Origin: Glandiceps talaboti
Taxonomy: Eukaryota; Hemichordata; Enteropneusta; Spengelidae
Length of the DNA: 64,000 bases
Reading direction: 5' to 3'
NCBI RefSeq assembly: GCF_964340395.1
Contig: NC_135567.1
Span: 13,537,091 to 13,601,090, forward strand
A program made the translations under genes and the position numbers. This document shows positions 1-13,579 of the stretch, piece by piece (position 1 is the first letter of the stretch; each line of letters begins with the position of its first letter). Under the pieces are notes generated by a model that was not told where the DNA came from, did not search any database, and saw only the letters and a list, made by a program, of their open reading frames with translations.

Positions 1-724
1 GGTCGGGGAAAAATCAAGTCCGGTCTGTGGTATACAATATGACCCTCCCCTAGTCCATTCTACTGAAAGGTGACCTCCCATAATTTCCATTCTCTAAAAT
101 ATGACCCGCCCTCTGTTAAAATATTTCAACGGAAACATATTTTAAACACCACCTCTCTGTGGTGTAGATGTTGCAGCTTAAGATTAGTAGTCTGGATGTC
201 CTGGGTTGGAATCCCAAAAGAGACTTGTTCTGTAGTATGATCCCACCATATTGATTGCTTTTTTGTTTGGATTTAATTGGCATAGCTGAAGGCCAGATCT
301 CCTAAAAGACTACACTAGCGCACATCTGACAACCTCAGGACCGCGATCAATATCTCGACTCCACCACATTATCCCAAATATCTTGCCACGCTGTTCCCCC
401 TTTACTACTGTAAGAACCGCTCCTCTCCTCACACCACAACTAACAGATCATTCACTGCAGTTCATTGATATGTTATGATAATATCTTAACTAAGCAAAGC
501 CCATAAGCTCGCGCAGGGTAGATTCATTTGTGACCAGCTGCCTCACGATGATATTGTAGATAGCGCCCTCTGCATGGAGAATGCGCATAGTGCATAGAAC
601 GTGCATGCAAAGTCATTGTGCCACAATTCATCACCATCTATGGGTAAAACCACACACAAGAGTATATAGGACGCGCATGCATACGAGTCTTTGGCCCGCT
701 GCGCGAGCTATTACTTTACAATGG
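1..724. other. Gene-free leader with SINE-like and repeat debris
   Basis: No convincing exon is visible. Bases 1-130 resemble the C-rich 'gacctccc...aaaatatgaccc' sequence also found at 838-900 and 17810-17870. Bases about 165-232 look faintly tRNA-derived, with a B-box-like GGTTGGAATCC near 213. Short open frames here have no coding character that I can recognise. Confidence 0.4.
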
Positions 725-1430
<706 letters not shown>

Positions 1431-1457
1431 CCTAGTCAGGGAATAGATAGACAGAAG

Positions 1458-1630
1458 TGTAAAATTCCGCCTTATTGGCTCAGATTAAACTAGACTTTAG
1501 ACAAGATTCAACTTCAGCAGACGAACGAATATGTAATACTTTATTTGCCGCTCATTTCTATATACCCAGAATGCTCTGGAATAAGTAAGTTCCGCTTCCG
1601 GTGGAATGTGGTACATATCAAAACACGACA
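1458..1630 (-). repeat. 3' LTR of the gypsy element
   Basis: TG...CA-bounded LTR, 173 bp. It includes a 30-bp stretch near 1520-1549 that the other LTR lacks. It is flanked on the left by target duplication AGAAG. Confidence 0.9.
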
Positions 1631-1955
1631 TCCCTCTTTTTCTTCTAAGTGAAATAAGTCATCAAAAGTAAATGTCCTGATCATGCACAAGTAACGTTCT
1701 TTGGGTTTTTGTTTTTAACCAAACAATTAACAGCTTAAAGTTCTTCAGCTTTCAGCTTAACAGTCAACAGTTAATAGTTCCAACAGTTATTTAATTATTA
1801 ATTCTCAAGTGGAGAAACAACATAGTCAAGACTTAAACAGTCAAAACGATAAGTCAAATTACTCAGTGTTCAAGAATAACTTTCAGGCTGGGGTGGACTA
1901 CCCATTAACTATATGCCTGTCATTAAGGGGATTATTCTGCCCCTTTACAATAGCA

Positions 1956-4900
1956 TCATCCCATGATGAAGTCATCATATTTCACGGGTAACTTCCTTGT
2001 GCGAGTTGGTCTACAGGCAGCTTGTGGCACACTAGATTTACTATGGTCATCCACTGGTGCTTCCACAGGTGGTTCCACTGCTGTATTATTAGTTTCAGGA
2101 TTTACAAACAATTTCACATGGGACGTGTTTCGCTTGTAACCAACACCTTCAGGTGATTGAACAGTTACCTGGTTACCATCTCTGTGCACAACGGTGTGTG
2201 GAATGTCATTGAAGTTAGTTGTCAGCTTGTTCATCTTTTCCTGGCGAATCAGTACTTCATCCCCCACGTTGATTTCTGATGGTTTTACACCACGTGGCAA
2301 ATCAGCGGTTATCTTAGACTTGGCTTTCTGCTCAGTGTCACGGTCTCGAACTTCGACGTCATATTGTGATGATGCATTGACAAGTCTGGTAGTTTACCAC
2401 GTAGTTTACGACCAAATAACAATTCTGCAGGGCTGCGACCAGTTGTAGGATGAGTGAGTGCCCTGTATGATGCTAGATATTTTCGAATCTCTCTCCTCCA
2501 GTCTTGCTTTTCAGCTTGTGCTATTTGCAGTCGTTTCAACAGGGAGGAATTCTGGCGTTCTACCTCTCCATTGGCCTGTGCCCACTTTGGAGTAACTTTA
2601 ACAGCTTTGATGCCATTGACTTCACAAAATATCATGTAGTCTTCAGCTTTAAACTGGGGTCCATTGTCAGACCGAATTGTCATGGGAATACCATGACGAC
2701 TAAGATGTTCATCTAAACAGTCAATCACCTTATCTGCTGTGGTAGATGTCATTATATCCACCTCATAATACCGACTGTAGTAGTCTACCAGCACGAGTAA
2801 TGAATGACCGGATGGGAGTGGTCCCAATAAATCAACAGCTAAGTCTTGCCAAGGACCGTCTGGTAGCATCGTTGACCTAATAGGCCCAGCTGGATCTGGT
2901 TTAGCTACAAATTGACATCCATGACATGAACGAACAAAACGTTCCGCGGCCTTATCATAGCCTGGCCACCAAACTTTAGTACGCAAGTTCTGCTTGGTAC
3001 CAACAATACCGAGATGTCCTTCATGGGCTCGAGCTAGAGCTTGCTGTCTCAACTTTGCAGGTAACACAATACGAGTCCCTCGCAATATCAACTGACCAAT
3101 CATACACAACTCACCAGCCACATGTTGGTATTGTTTACAGCTTTCAAAATGACCTGAATTGATTGCCCTTCTGACCTCTGCAAATTCTGGATCAAGAGCT
3201 GCAGCTTCCTCTACTTCGCGTGTTGTCAAGGCTTGTGGTGTTGCACGTACTGCCACAAATCGCACGTAGTCATCAGCACCATGGTCATGGCGTTCTAATT
3301 TACCACCAGGTTTCAGAAGTCGTGATAATGGATCTGCTAACATCTGCTTGCCAGGTATGTGTATCACATTGAAGTCATACGGTTGCATGCGCAGAACCCA
3401 TCTTTCAATTCTAGCACTAGGCTTTGAACGACTCCCATATATCACCTCTAATGGCTTGTGATCAGTAAGTAAATCAAACTTTACACCATATATGTATGCA
3501 TGAAATTTCTCACAACTCCAGACCAAAGCAAGTGCCTCCTTTTCTGTCTGTGAGTATCATCGTTCCACATCTGTAAGCGATCTGCTGGCATAACACACTG
3601 GTCTCAGACTACCATCTGATTGTTCCTGTAGAAGTAAGGCACCCAATCCAACCGGACTCGCGTCAGCAAGAACTTTAGTACGGGCTGACTTGTTGAAGTA
3701 TGCTAGTGTCGTGGCATCTGCCATTTGTTGCTTCAATTCATTGAATGCATCGCGTTGTCGCTTTCCAAATTCAAATTTCACACCTTTGCGTCTAAGCTCA
3801 GACAATGGTTCGCAGATCATCGAACAATGCGGTATGAATCGACAATTTAAGTTGACCAAATCCAAGAAGCTACGTACTTCAGCTGCATTTTGTGGTTCAT
3901 GAGCTTCAAGGATGGCTTTCACACGTGACTCAGTCGGGCCAACTCCTTTCTCAGACAGTAGCATCCCCATGAATACGAGCTCATTCATAGAGAACTCACA
4001 CTTATCCCTATTCAGTGTTAGTCCACACTGCTGAAGTCTGTTCATGACTTTATGCAATCGTTCATCATGCTCCTCTTGGTTTTGAGCGTGAACAATGATG
4101 TCATCAGAGATGTTCTTTACACCTGGCATTCCAGCTAACGCTGAGGCAATTTCGTGCTGATATAGTTCACTGGCTGAACTTACACCAAACAACAGTCTTT
4201 TATATCTGTACAGACCACAATGTGTTACAAATGTGCAGATATCTCTCGACTCAGGGTCTAGTTCTAACTGATGATAGCCCCACTTCAGATCTAACTTGCT
4301 GAAAACTGTGGATCCATTCACACTTTGAAGCAATTCATCCACAGTAGGAATAGGATATCTACCCCTAATGATAGCTTCATTAGCTTGTCTCATATCAAGA
4401 CACAATCTTATGTCACCATTGGCTTTCGGAACTACAACTACTGGGTTGACCCACCTGCTAGGGCCTTCAACTGGTTCAATAATGTCATTGTCCAATAGTT
4501 CCTGTATTTTCTGTTCCACTTTACATCTCAGGTTGAATGGTGTACGTCTCAGGGGTTGTGTTACAGGTTTAACCTGATCGTCCACATGAATCTTGACCTG
4601 TTTAGTGTTCAATTTTCCTACTCCCTTGAATACTGATGGATACTGGCTTTGCATTACACACTTTTGATTAATTATAGAGTTAACAAGGTCAACTCCCACC
4701 TTAAATGCTCCCACTTCAGTGGCTGTGGTTTTACCAAGTAGTGGTATGCCGCTCCCTTTAACAGCAATGAAGTCAGCATCTGCTTTCCCTTTACCAACTT
4801 TAATTTCGCAGGAGAAACCACCAATAACACTGAGAGGCTTGCTAGAAGCATATGGGTATAGCTTGGTATCTTGCTTATAGGATACACACTGAATTGTCTG

Positions 4901-5143
4901 TGTTTTCAGAGTTTTCCAAGTGTCCTCATCAATGATGTTTGTGGTAGCGCCCGAGTCCACCAACATGTTCAGTTTGATGCCACCAATGATAACTGGGATC
5001 ATACCATTCTCGATTTGACCTCGAACATGGAATGCATAATCTGAATTCACGCCACTTGGATTTTGCTCAGAGTTCACACAGTTCACATCTTTACGTTTTG
5101 ATTTAGAGACCGATGCAAAGTGATCAGCACCATTACACTTCAA
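1956..5143 (-). pseudogene. pol: gypsy pol polyprotein (protease-RT-RNase H-integrase), broken
   Basis: Reading downward from 5143: a retropepsin-like site 'LVDSGATTNII'; reverse transcriptase with 'FSKLDLKWGYHQ' and the catalytic 'NISDDIIV' box; an RNase H region ('LTDHKPLEVIYG'); an integrase HHCC finger ('HEGHLG...CHGCQ'); and a DDE core with D in 'DLLGPLP', D in 'RSDNGPQF' and E in 'NGEVERQ'. An in-frame TGA at about 3554-3556 separates 'SLTDVER' from 'YSQTEKEA', and CGA to TGA is the likely change. A frameshift near 2300-2312 puts the C-terminal 'GDEVLIRQ' tail in another frame. All catalytic residues I can check are intact, so the damage looks recent. Confidence 0.9.
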
Positions 5144-5889
5144 ACACTTTTTACCTTTTGCAGGGCACTGTGGGTCTCTGCCATAGTGTCCAGTACGGCC
5201 ACATCGGTAGCATGCATTACCAGTAATACCACTAGCGCTGTTACCACTATACGTCTATTGTTTTTTACTTTGTTTGGGCTTGTGTTTGTCAACACGATTG
5301 ACAACAGCTGTCTCTGGTTTGCTTACCGACAAGGTTGCCATTTGACTTTCGACTTCTTCACACTGTCTTGCTACTTTTAACGTGTCAGCGAGAGTTAACG
5401 TAGCACCTTCTTCTAACAGCTTACGGCGAATATAGTCGGAGTTGCATTTTGCGATGATTTCATGACGGATCTGATTGTTCATATAAGCACCAAAATCACA
5501 GTCTTTTGCTGATCGTCGTAATCTAGTTACAAATTGCTGGACTGTCTCTCCCTTCTCTTGGGTGAGGGATCTGAACTATCGCCTCGCGTAGGCTGAGTTA
5601 ACTATCGGTACAAAATGAGAGTTCAAAGCATCGACAGCATTCTGATAATCGTTTGGCGTACCTGTGTGGCTAATGTGCTGAAAATGTCATGTACATCGGG
5701 TCCAGCTAAGTGCAGCAACTGTGCTCGCCTCTGTCTTGCAATAGACGGCTTTTCAGGGTCTAATATCAAACCTTTGGCGTCTGCAAAAAGTTCGAATGAC
5801 GTCAACCATCTTTTCCAACGTTGACCGACCATGGCAGTGTCTCCAGCACAGTCAAAGGTCGAGATTACATTCTTATGCAAATCATTCAT
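5144..5889 (-). pseudogene. gag: gypsy gag with zinc knuckles, frameshifted
   Basis: Gag begins at ATG 5889 (MNDLHKNVIST) just inside the 5' LTR and holds a capsid-like region. The first frame ends near 5623; gag-like sequence continues in other frames to 5255 and then to the knuckles near 5210-5110. Those read 'CYRCGRTGHYG' and 'CLKCNGADHF', resembling CCHC knuckles; the last cysteine of the second appears replaced by serine. At least two frame changes are needed to read the whole protein, so it is not translatable as one product. Confidence 0.75.
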
Positions 5890-5938
5890 GATGAAAAGTT
5901 TACACGCGAAACCTGTGAATATTGATCCTCGTCGCCAA

Positions 5939-6081
5939 TGTAAAATTCCGCCTTATTGGCTCAGATTATACTAGACTTTAGACAAGATTCAACTTCAGCA
6001 GCTCATTTCTATATACCCAGAATGCTCTGGAATACGTAAGTTCCGCTTCCGGTGGAATGCGGTACATATCAAAACATGACA
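5939..6081 (-). repeat. 5' LTR of the gypsy element
   Basis: 143-bp partner of the 1458-1630 LTR with only a few substitutions and one 30-bp deletion. It is followed by the AGAAG target duplication. High LTR similarity implies fairly recent insertion, despite the coding damage. Confidence 0.9.
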
Positions 6082-6086
6082 AGAAG

Positions 6087-7338
6087 GATTGATAGAAGTG
6101 ATATGCTGAAGTTGCAGGCTGCTCGCACAAACCGTTATGTTAACTCTTGTAAACGTTTAAATATAGAACAACATGGATCTTTTAACATTGCTCTTTTCTT
6201 TTGACACACTATTTAAAGTCACAGGGGTTTTTTCCTTTGTTTTACAAAATGGTTTACCATTGATGACCTTTATATCTTATTTACCGTATTTTACTGTATA
6301 AATTTGGCACATACTTCAAACATAACAATGAGCACATGTCCTGAAAAGCTTGTTGATTTAGCCTGTAGTTTTAATGAGTCATTTGCATAATTAATTATTT
6401 TCAGTAATTAGGCTATACATAAAGAGTGTAAGCTTCAATTTCTATATAATTTGGTATGTACATTAATGATACCAGGGTGCACATATCTCATAAGGCTTAC
6501 TGATGTAACACTAATGATTCTCAGTAATTAGGCTGTATCTTTTTCTCCTTCAAATTTAATATAATTCGGTATACATTGATGGTAACAAAGTTCATGCACC
6601 ATATAAAGTTTGATAATGTAGCTTTTAGTTTCAATGACTCATTTGCATAATTAATGATTTTCAGTTATCAGGCTATCTCTTCAAAATACATACTTCAAAG
6701 TCACTATAATTTGCAATTGGTACATACTTCAAACATAACTCATCGCATATGTTCTGTTGCATTCCAGCAGTCATTGTGGGTAGGAACGAAAATCTAAAGT
6801 TTTTGCCCTTACGGAAGGCATTCATTTTAAATCTAAAGTCTTTGCCCTTATGGAAGGCATTCATTTTAAATCTAAAGTCTGTGCCCTTACGGAAGGCATT
6901 CATTTTAAACCTGGTTGTAGTTATAACGCCTAATTTGCCTTAATTTTGATGGATGTTTGGTCCATGGACTTTGATTAGTTCCTCGGGAACTATTTCCATG
7001 GTTCTCACGAGAATTCTGTCTTGTTTTACTTTTAAAGAATGTATTTTTTTTTTCATTTCCTGGTGGAATAAATTTCAATTCTATTCTATTCAATGCAAGG
7101 GTCCTACAATGACGTCATCACCATCTATTAATAATCCACACCAGGTCCTACAATGCCTTCCACATGCCTGTTTTGTTTTATTAGGGCGTTTATTTTTAGA
7201 AATTCATGCGATTTTGAAATTTTGAAATCGTTCGTTGTATTTTGCGAGCTGTATCGAGATAAGCTTACATTTAAGCCTCCTTGTATTCGATATTGCTGTA
7301 AGTATTGATGAATAAATTAAAATATACATCTTTTATAG
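6087..7338. other. LINE tail, then AT-rich sequence with local repeats
   Basis: 6087-6200 is the continuation of the LINE interrupted at 1457. From 6360 to 6680 a segment of roughly 130 bp containing 'ttgcataattaatgattttcag' is present about three times, diverged. 6795-6910 carries three copies of a 35-bp unit ('ggaaggcattcattttaaat...'). 7085-7150 resembles the 'cctaccatgatgtcatcacc' part of the 725-1016 repeat. No host exon is seen before 7339. Confidence 0.5.
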
Positions 7339-10300
7339 AGTTGATAATGGAAACGCAGCAAAATATAAGCAAAGAAGTACTTTCACAACTGGCGGCTTTA
7401 GAATCAGACAATTATACAACAACTGCTTCAAATGAACAGGTATGAACTCATTTATATGTAACAACGGTATGTATTAATCTGATATGGTTTCCATAGTGAT
7501 ATCATCCATACCAACTATTTCATTCAAATCTATTAAAATTTGATCTCACCAAAAATTCGACTTATAATTTTAAAACCCTCTCATACCTCCCCATAAAAGG
7601 ATATATGTTCCAAAGACGTAATTCTCTGAATACATGACAAGTGTAGTACAACTTTTATTCTTTTTAATTTTAAAAGATTTCATTTTTTTAAATACTAATA
7701 ATAATAGCACTTGTAAAGCGGCATATATTCTAGAAGTTCATAAGCGCTGAGCACTACACAAGCAATAAAAACTGCTAGTTGAAAACATACTAAAAGAGTC
7801 ACAAAAGTCACTGACAATAAAATAGTCTCACATAATAATAAACAAGAATCATTGTTTAAAAGTCACTATAAAGAATCACCTGTAATAAAAATCAAAAATA
7901 CTAAATTAAAAGAGTAAAGAGTCATTTGCAATAAAAGTCCCTTGTGATAGAAAAAAGTCACTTGTGAAAGTCACTTATGATATAAATGCCTTTTTCAAAA
8001 GGAAAATCTTAACTATAGTTTTAAAACACAAAAGTTCATCACAATCTCTAATTTCAAGAAGTAGACCGTTCCATAAGACTGCTGCAGCATTTGAGAAAGC
8101 ACGTTTTCCATACGATGATTTTACCGGATTAATTGTGACGAGTAGCGTGGACTTAGAGCGTAGATTACGTCAGGGTTCATAATACTGTGGTATGTATGGC
8201 GGAACCGTGCCATGTAGTGCTTTATAGGCTACCTTGAATTCAATCCGTTCAGATATTGGAGGTTTTGAAGAACTCCAATAATGTGGTCATACTTTCTGGT
8301 TTTGGTGATTAATCGAGCAGCAGTGTTCTGTACAAACTGAAGTTTCCTTATACTGCTGAGAGGAATACCATACAATAAGCTGTTGCAAGAATCTATCCTG
8401 GATGTAAGAAAGGCATGGACTAGTAATTTGTCTGTATCATAGCTGAAATATTTTCTAATTTTAACAATATTCCTAATATGAAAAAGAGTAAGTTATCGAT
8501 ATATTATTTTATTACCCGGCAAAAGTAATGCGTAAGTTGATGTCAGTAATCAATACACGTGTGTTAAGCGAAGAAAAAACCCTGACTCGACTGTTCCCTT
8601 AACTCTTGAACGAATGAAAGGCAATATATTAACCAGGAGACATAATCATGCATAACTCTGTCAATTTGTATTTTTCAGCTCAAAGAGAAAATGAACGACT
8701 TGTACAATATCACAGAGAACCTCCAAGAATTCGATGTAACTTTGGGAGAGAGCAAAGAGATAGCTCAAGGTAAGACCAAATGAGAACCATTTATTTGATA
8801 GAAACCTCCTGTTTTTAGTTTCTAATATGTCAATATCCCTAATAACAATAAACATAAATAATTGCATCGTCACATCTCCTGTAGTCAGGTAGCTCAATAT
8901 AAGATTGAAATCAGGTGCTAGCAAATCTGTACTATTCAAAATGTAGCATATTTCCAGAATTTTTACAACAGAGAAATGAATAAATTATCGCAATCACCAT
9001 GCATATGAAATCCTTGTAATGGTTTCACAAAGAGTAAAAGCCTTTTCTCCTTCTTAGTTAATTAAAACTAACCATACCTATATCTAAGTCTTGTGATTCT
9101 GTTTTCAGTCTTAATAATTTATGGATATATTTTATATTTAATTTCATAATGCAGCATTGTCAACAGTTTGAACATAATATATGATAACTAATTAGCAGCT
9201 GCTCTGGGGATGATTAAGATTTTCTTATTACGATATTTTGTTAAAGAATTGCTTGCCTTGAAGAACGGTTGAATAGACCCAATGTGTAAATAATCCATTC
9301 TCATAACAATTACAAAACATAAAATGTTTGAAAAATGTTGAAAGTTTAGAATATAAACTTGCAAGGTACTAATCAAGTAATCTTTCACAGCTGTAGTGTC
9401 GATTGTTGCTAACGTGCTGGTTAGTACTTCAACCATAATGAAGTCACCACCTGATAACGAAACTCTAAGTCCTGAGAACGCCAGAGATTTCACCGAAAAA
9501 ACCATGAACATCCTGGAGAAGACAGCTGATTTTGTTCTGAACAACATGGAACCTGATAATCGCCCTGTAGTCATCAACACTTCAAGTGTCTTGCTGAATA
9601 TGGAGTCTGGGACTGTAGACGGTATGGGAAACAAGACAGTTAACCTGGGTCATTATAGCGGTTTTGAAGTTCCATCTGCAGATACCTTATTCCCAATGCT
9701 GGACAAGAAGAGTCACTTATATGCAAAGGTAATGAAACTCAAATAATTATGGAAATGTCTTCGACAAATACTCCTAAAATAGACTTGACATTGTATACCC
9801 CCAGCAAGCCGGGTTGAACGCGTTACAACAAGATACTAAGGAATTTATGCCCTGGTCATTTTATGTCACTACAATACGCATCTACATCATTGGTACAGCA
9901 ATTATACCCTATCGCCTGATATGACCCAAAATTCATGTGACTGTGGTCCCCAGTTTTGGATCCGACAACCGTTTAGGAACAGCGCCCCTAGTGGCCAAAC
10001 CTTATAAATCATTTGTTTTTGTTTGTGTCGTTTTTATGATATTAATTGGAATGTGACGTTTTAAAGTGGAGGAGTAGAATGGATTTCCTTGATTTACCAA
10101 TTTCCTCCGTTATTGTCATTTCTTTGTGTTGTCATTCTGGGATCTGATCCCCTCTTCCTTGAAAAACAAACAACAATAAAGGTAATAAATGGTAAGTAAA
10201 TGGAAGATATAGCCATATTTTAGTATAACATCAGATTTAAAGAGATTGACAACGAAGGTGGAGATTGAAATCAACGTAACGAAGTGTTTTCCTGATTTAT

Positions 10301-13190
10301 GTATCAATGATAAATAATATCTATGTCAACAAACGCAACTAAGCAACTTATTTGTTTTACATTACAGTCTTACAGAATCACTGGCAATCCATTCAGTTTA
10401 AGAGGACAGGAGTTTATCCATGACCTACTCGGTTTGACGTACACTTTTACCAATGGGACCAAGATCAATGGTAAGCCTGCTTAGATTAAGTTTTAAAACT
10501 ATACATTTGTTTATAGGTTTGCACGAGTCACTTGAATATTGTATTTCAAAAGTATGTCGTTGCATATATGGCCAAGGACTTGTTTGTATGATCGTTCAAT
10601 TTCAGAGAAAAAAATCAGAGCTATTTTCATAAATCAGTCATTGCCACAATACAAGACTGACGGCAGGGGGTGGGGGACTTCATTTACGTAGATTTGCCAG
10701 TCTTGACCAGTCTTCTGTTCAGACATTAAAGGGTGTGGGAGTGGGCTCTCCATTTCCCTAGATACATTGCAACAGTGTTTTCGACCAGACCTCATTTTCA
10801 TTAGTAACTAATTTCCAGCCTGTGCATCTCATCTCGTGTATAAATCTGGATTTGAATATACCAGGTTTCTATTGAATACTTTTGTTGCATTTATTCTATT
10901 TTTTAACGTATGGTTGAATAGAATGTCAATTCTATTAGAATTATTGTTAACATTTCTATACCGATATTTTCGATGTTTATAATTGCATCATTAATACATA
11001 TAATCATTAAATCATTATATGCCTCAGAGGATTTGGGGGGAAATGGACCAAGTCCCTGCAATACATGAAATTTGACCAGGTGAGACAAGTATGCATAATA
11101 ATCGTTTTCCTTGCTTTTACAGTAACTGACACGGAGGAAGATATTGGAGTATGGTTAGGAAGACAATCGCTTAGAGGTTACCTCGGTGAAAATGTGACAG
11201 CGACCATCTCTGATGATTGGAAGAATTATACCTGGGGTGGACAGGTAAATGTAATAGATATTTTGATAAAGTACACTATAGTGGTAGTAATAGCATCCAA
11301 TTCTCCACGACATGTATACCGTTAATAAGATGACATTAGTGTACTTTGTGTAAGCCAAGCTGTACACGTTCAATGGAATATTTTGTTGTTCTAAATGAAT
11401 TTAGACAATGTACGACTACATCATAGTTCGGTTTGACGATGCTCAAAATATCAAACACGAACAGTATGATTTCTAAATTTATCGTCAAAATAGCTTCTTT
11501 CATTGAGAACAAAGGCAAGGCTGGTTTCATCTAATAGCTGCAGTTTTCTATGCTTGAAGGACCCATAACTTTTTCACTAATTCTACAGCACACGATCTCT
11601 CTAGAATAGCATTATACCATTTGGAAATCGGGCAGAAAAGACCTTCTATACACCGAGGTGAGGCATTCTGGGAAACAGACGTGACGAGTGTTTCACACTT
11701 CTTGAAACAATAAACTGAGCAATTACTTAGTATAATAAAGGGCACATTCCTAACTTTGTTATTCAAAATTTCTAATTCCGACGTTCAGAAGGACCCCTAA
11801 TTCTGTGATAGATTTGCGAATTTTTTAAACTCTATTTTAGAAAGGTCGTTCAGTGCAGGATTGATGACAATCACTGTTCTAGGTATGTAGATATAAAGAA
11901 ATGCAGTATATGAGATAATACCATCCTCTGCTTTGTTCCCCTTTCACGTCTATGCTTATATTATACCGTGTTTCAGGTCTCACAACCATTTGCTGCTCTA
12001 CAACTTACTCTTGTTGGCACAGCACACATTCTGGCAAACACAACTGTTAAGGTGTACTACCAGAACAGCCGTAGAAACACCAGTGAGTGGATATACACTG
12101 CGACTGTCAAGATAAATGGTACATCGTTCGAAGCATTCGTCCCAGAACATGAAATCTGGTATAATGGAAATTATACATTTAACTTTGACTTGCCAGCAGG
12201 TGAGTGACCTCAGAAAGGGAAAGATTTAGAAGCATAGTTTTTTTGTAATGTACAAGATACAATGGATAAAGACTCATCTGGTTGATAATTTTGCTGACCG
12301 TTGTTGGGACTGGGTTAATGGGTTATTCGAGGTATTTTAGTGCTTGTACTCATTTCCAAATGTTCGCAAATTCTCGTCTGATAATTGATGAAATGAAGAA
12401 CAGTTGTGCATGAGCAGCTAGTATTAAAATCGATATTAACATTAATGCTACATAAATCAACAGCTATATCGGTAATGAAAAGAAGACATTTGCAAGAACC
12501 TAAAAAGAACCTAACATTACTAAGCCAGTTATTCAATGTATAAATCAGTCTATTTACAATCGACAATATTTCATCATTGCAGATATTCAGACCAGCTTTA
12601 CTGTGGGTATGACTCAGCACAGATGTGACTATTGGAGTGATGATGAAGGACGATGGAGACAAGATGTATGCCGGGTAAGATAACATCAGTTCTTATGTAT
12701 AATTGAATACACAGATAATTCCCTTTTAACGAATACTGGAAATCAATCACGGGATGAAATATCAGACCATGACTTATTTAAATATTTATATTTCAGTTTC
12801 ACTGGCTTTAACTGAATGAATGAATGAATGAATACGTACATTCATGTTAATTTTTACTGTTATAAATTTACAATATAGAAATACCCATTTTATATTTTAG
12901 TAAATGAAATTGAAAAATGTCCTAAAACAGATCTGATCAAATTGTCAATTTGTCATTGTTTGTAATTTCACAGATTAAGCTATCATTTACAATTTGTAGC
13001 ATATAGGTAGCACCAACCACGATTGTGTTTTATTTCCACGTCCTTCTAATGAAATATCATTTAAAGTATATGTCTCTATGTTCAGTACTTTATTCCGAAA
13101 CTATCAAATGACAAATGTTTTTTTCTCTTACAGGTGTCTCCAAGATCTAACAACAATGCCACTCTGTGTCTGTGTAATCGTCTGACTTAA
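7339..13190 (+). CDS. GAIN/GPS-domain extracellular protein, polycystin-1 or adhesion-GPCR type, ending at the GPS
   Basis: Eight exons with matching phases: 7339-7439, 8679-8769, 9391-9728, 10368-10470, 11123-11244, 11977-12199, 12583-12674 and 13134-13190. The product has helical N-terminal exons ('KEVLSQLAAL', 'MNDLYNITENLQEF', 'ILEKTADFVLNN') and then beta-rich, heavily N-glycosylatable sequence (NYT, NIT, NTS, NKT, NGT, NVT, NTT, NAT). It closes with a GPS-like motif: C..YW...W....C, then C-L-C-N-R-L-T. This is the layout of GAIN domains in polycystin-1-like proteins and adhesion GPCRs, which self-cleave between Leu and Thr of His-Leu-Thr. Here the expected His is Arg, and TAA follows directly after the Thr, so no membrane segments follow. 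The true 5' end is not identified; ATG 7347 is one candidate and further 5' exons may lie before the window. It may be a soluble form, an alternative last exon or a truncated paralogue. Confidence 0.7.
7955..8465 (-). mobile_element. CR1/L2-like LINE 3' end inside intron 1
   Basis: On the minus strand the translation reads 'LVHAFLTSRIDSCNSLLYG', 'IRKLQFVQNTAARLI' and 'YDHIIGVLQ'. After frame changes it reads 'YGKRAFSNAAAVLWN' and 'FKTIVKIFL' near the end. These are the standard C-terminal landmarks of CR1/L2-type reverse transcriptases. At least one frameshift and one stop mark it as dead. It lies in the first intron of the GAIN-like gene, antisense to it. Confidence 0.85.
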
Positions 13191-13307
13191 CTGACATGAT
13201 ATCACATGGTGATATTGATGAAAGTGATATAAAAGAAGAAACGGTTGAACATCAGCATCTTCTTGGATGTAGTTGACACTAAAGTACAGACAGAGAGACA
13301 GACAGGC

Positions 13308-13344
<37 letters not shown>

Positions 13345-13560
13345 CACACACACACACACACACAGAGCTACACACAGGCGCATACATGCATAAGATTACA
13401 TTATAACATCACCTAAAACCTACCTATCTACCTATAGACCAACCAACCTACCTACCTACCTACCTACATACATACCTACCTACTAACCAACCAACCAACC
13501 AACCAACCAACCTATCTACCTACCTACCTACCTACATTGATAATTACACATTATGCATTA
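13191..13560. repeat. 3' flank of the GPS gene with CAGA, CA and CCTA/CCAA arrays
   Basis: Stacked microsatellites: (CAGA)n 13284-13343, (CA)n to about 13363, and (CCTA)n mixed with (CCAA)n at about 13425-13541. No polyadenylation signal is convincing directly after the stop at 13190. Confidence 0.8.
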
Positions 13561-13579
13561 TGGGACATTTGTAATTACA

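Larger units (their letters stand above)
1458..6081 (-). mobile_element. Complete Ty3/gypsy-type LTR retrotransposon (degenerate)
   Basis: The LTRs are at 1458-1630 (173 bp) and 5939-6081 (143 bp). Both start TGTAAAATTCC, end in GACA, and are nearly identical except for a 30-bp deletion in the right copy. The 5-bp target duplication AGAAG sits at 1453-1457 and 6082-6086. The element is transcribed on the minus strand. A primer-binding-like TTGGCGACGAGGATC abuts the 5' LTR at about 5938, and a purine-rich tract (minus strand of 1631-1647) abuts the 3' LTR. Gag, protease, RT, RNase H and integrase are recognisable in the order typical of Ty3/gypsy. Frame breaks in gag and pol make this copy non-autonomous. 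It inserted into an older LINE copy, so the two form a nested pair. Confidence 0.93.
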
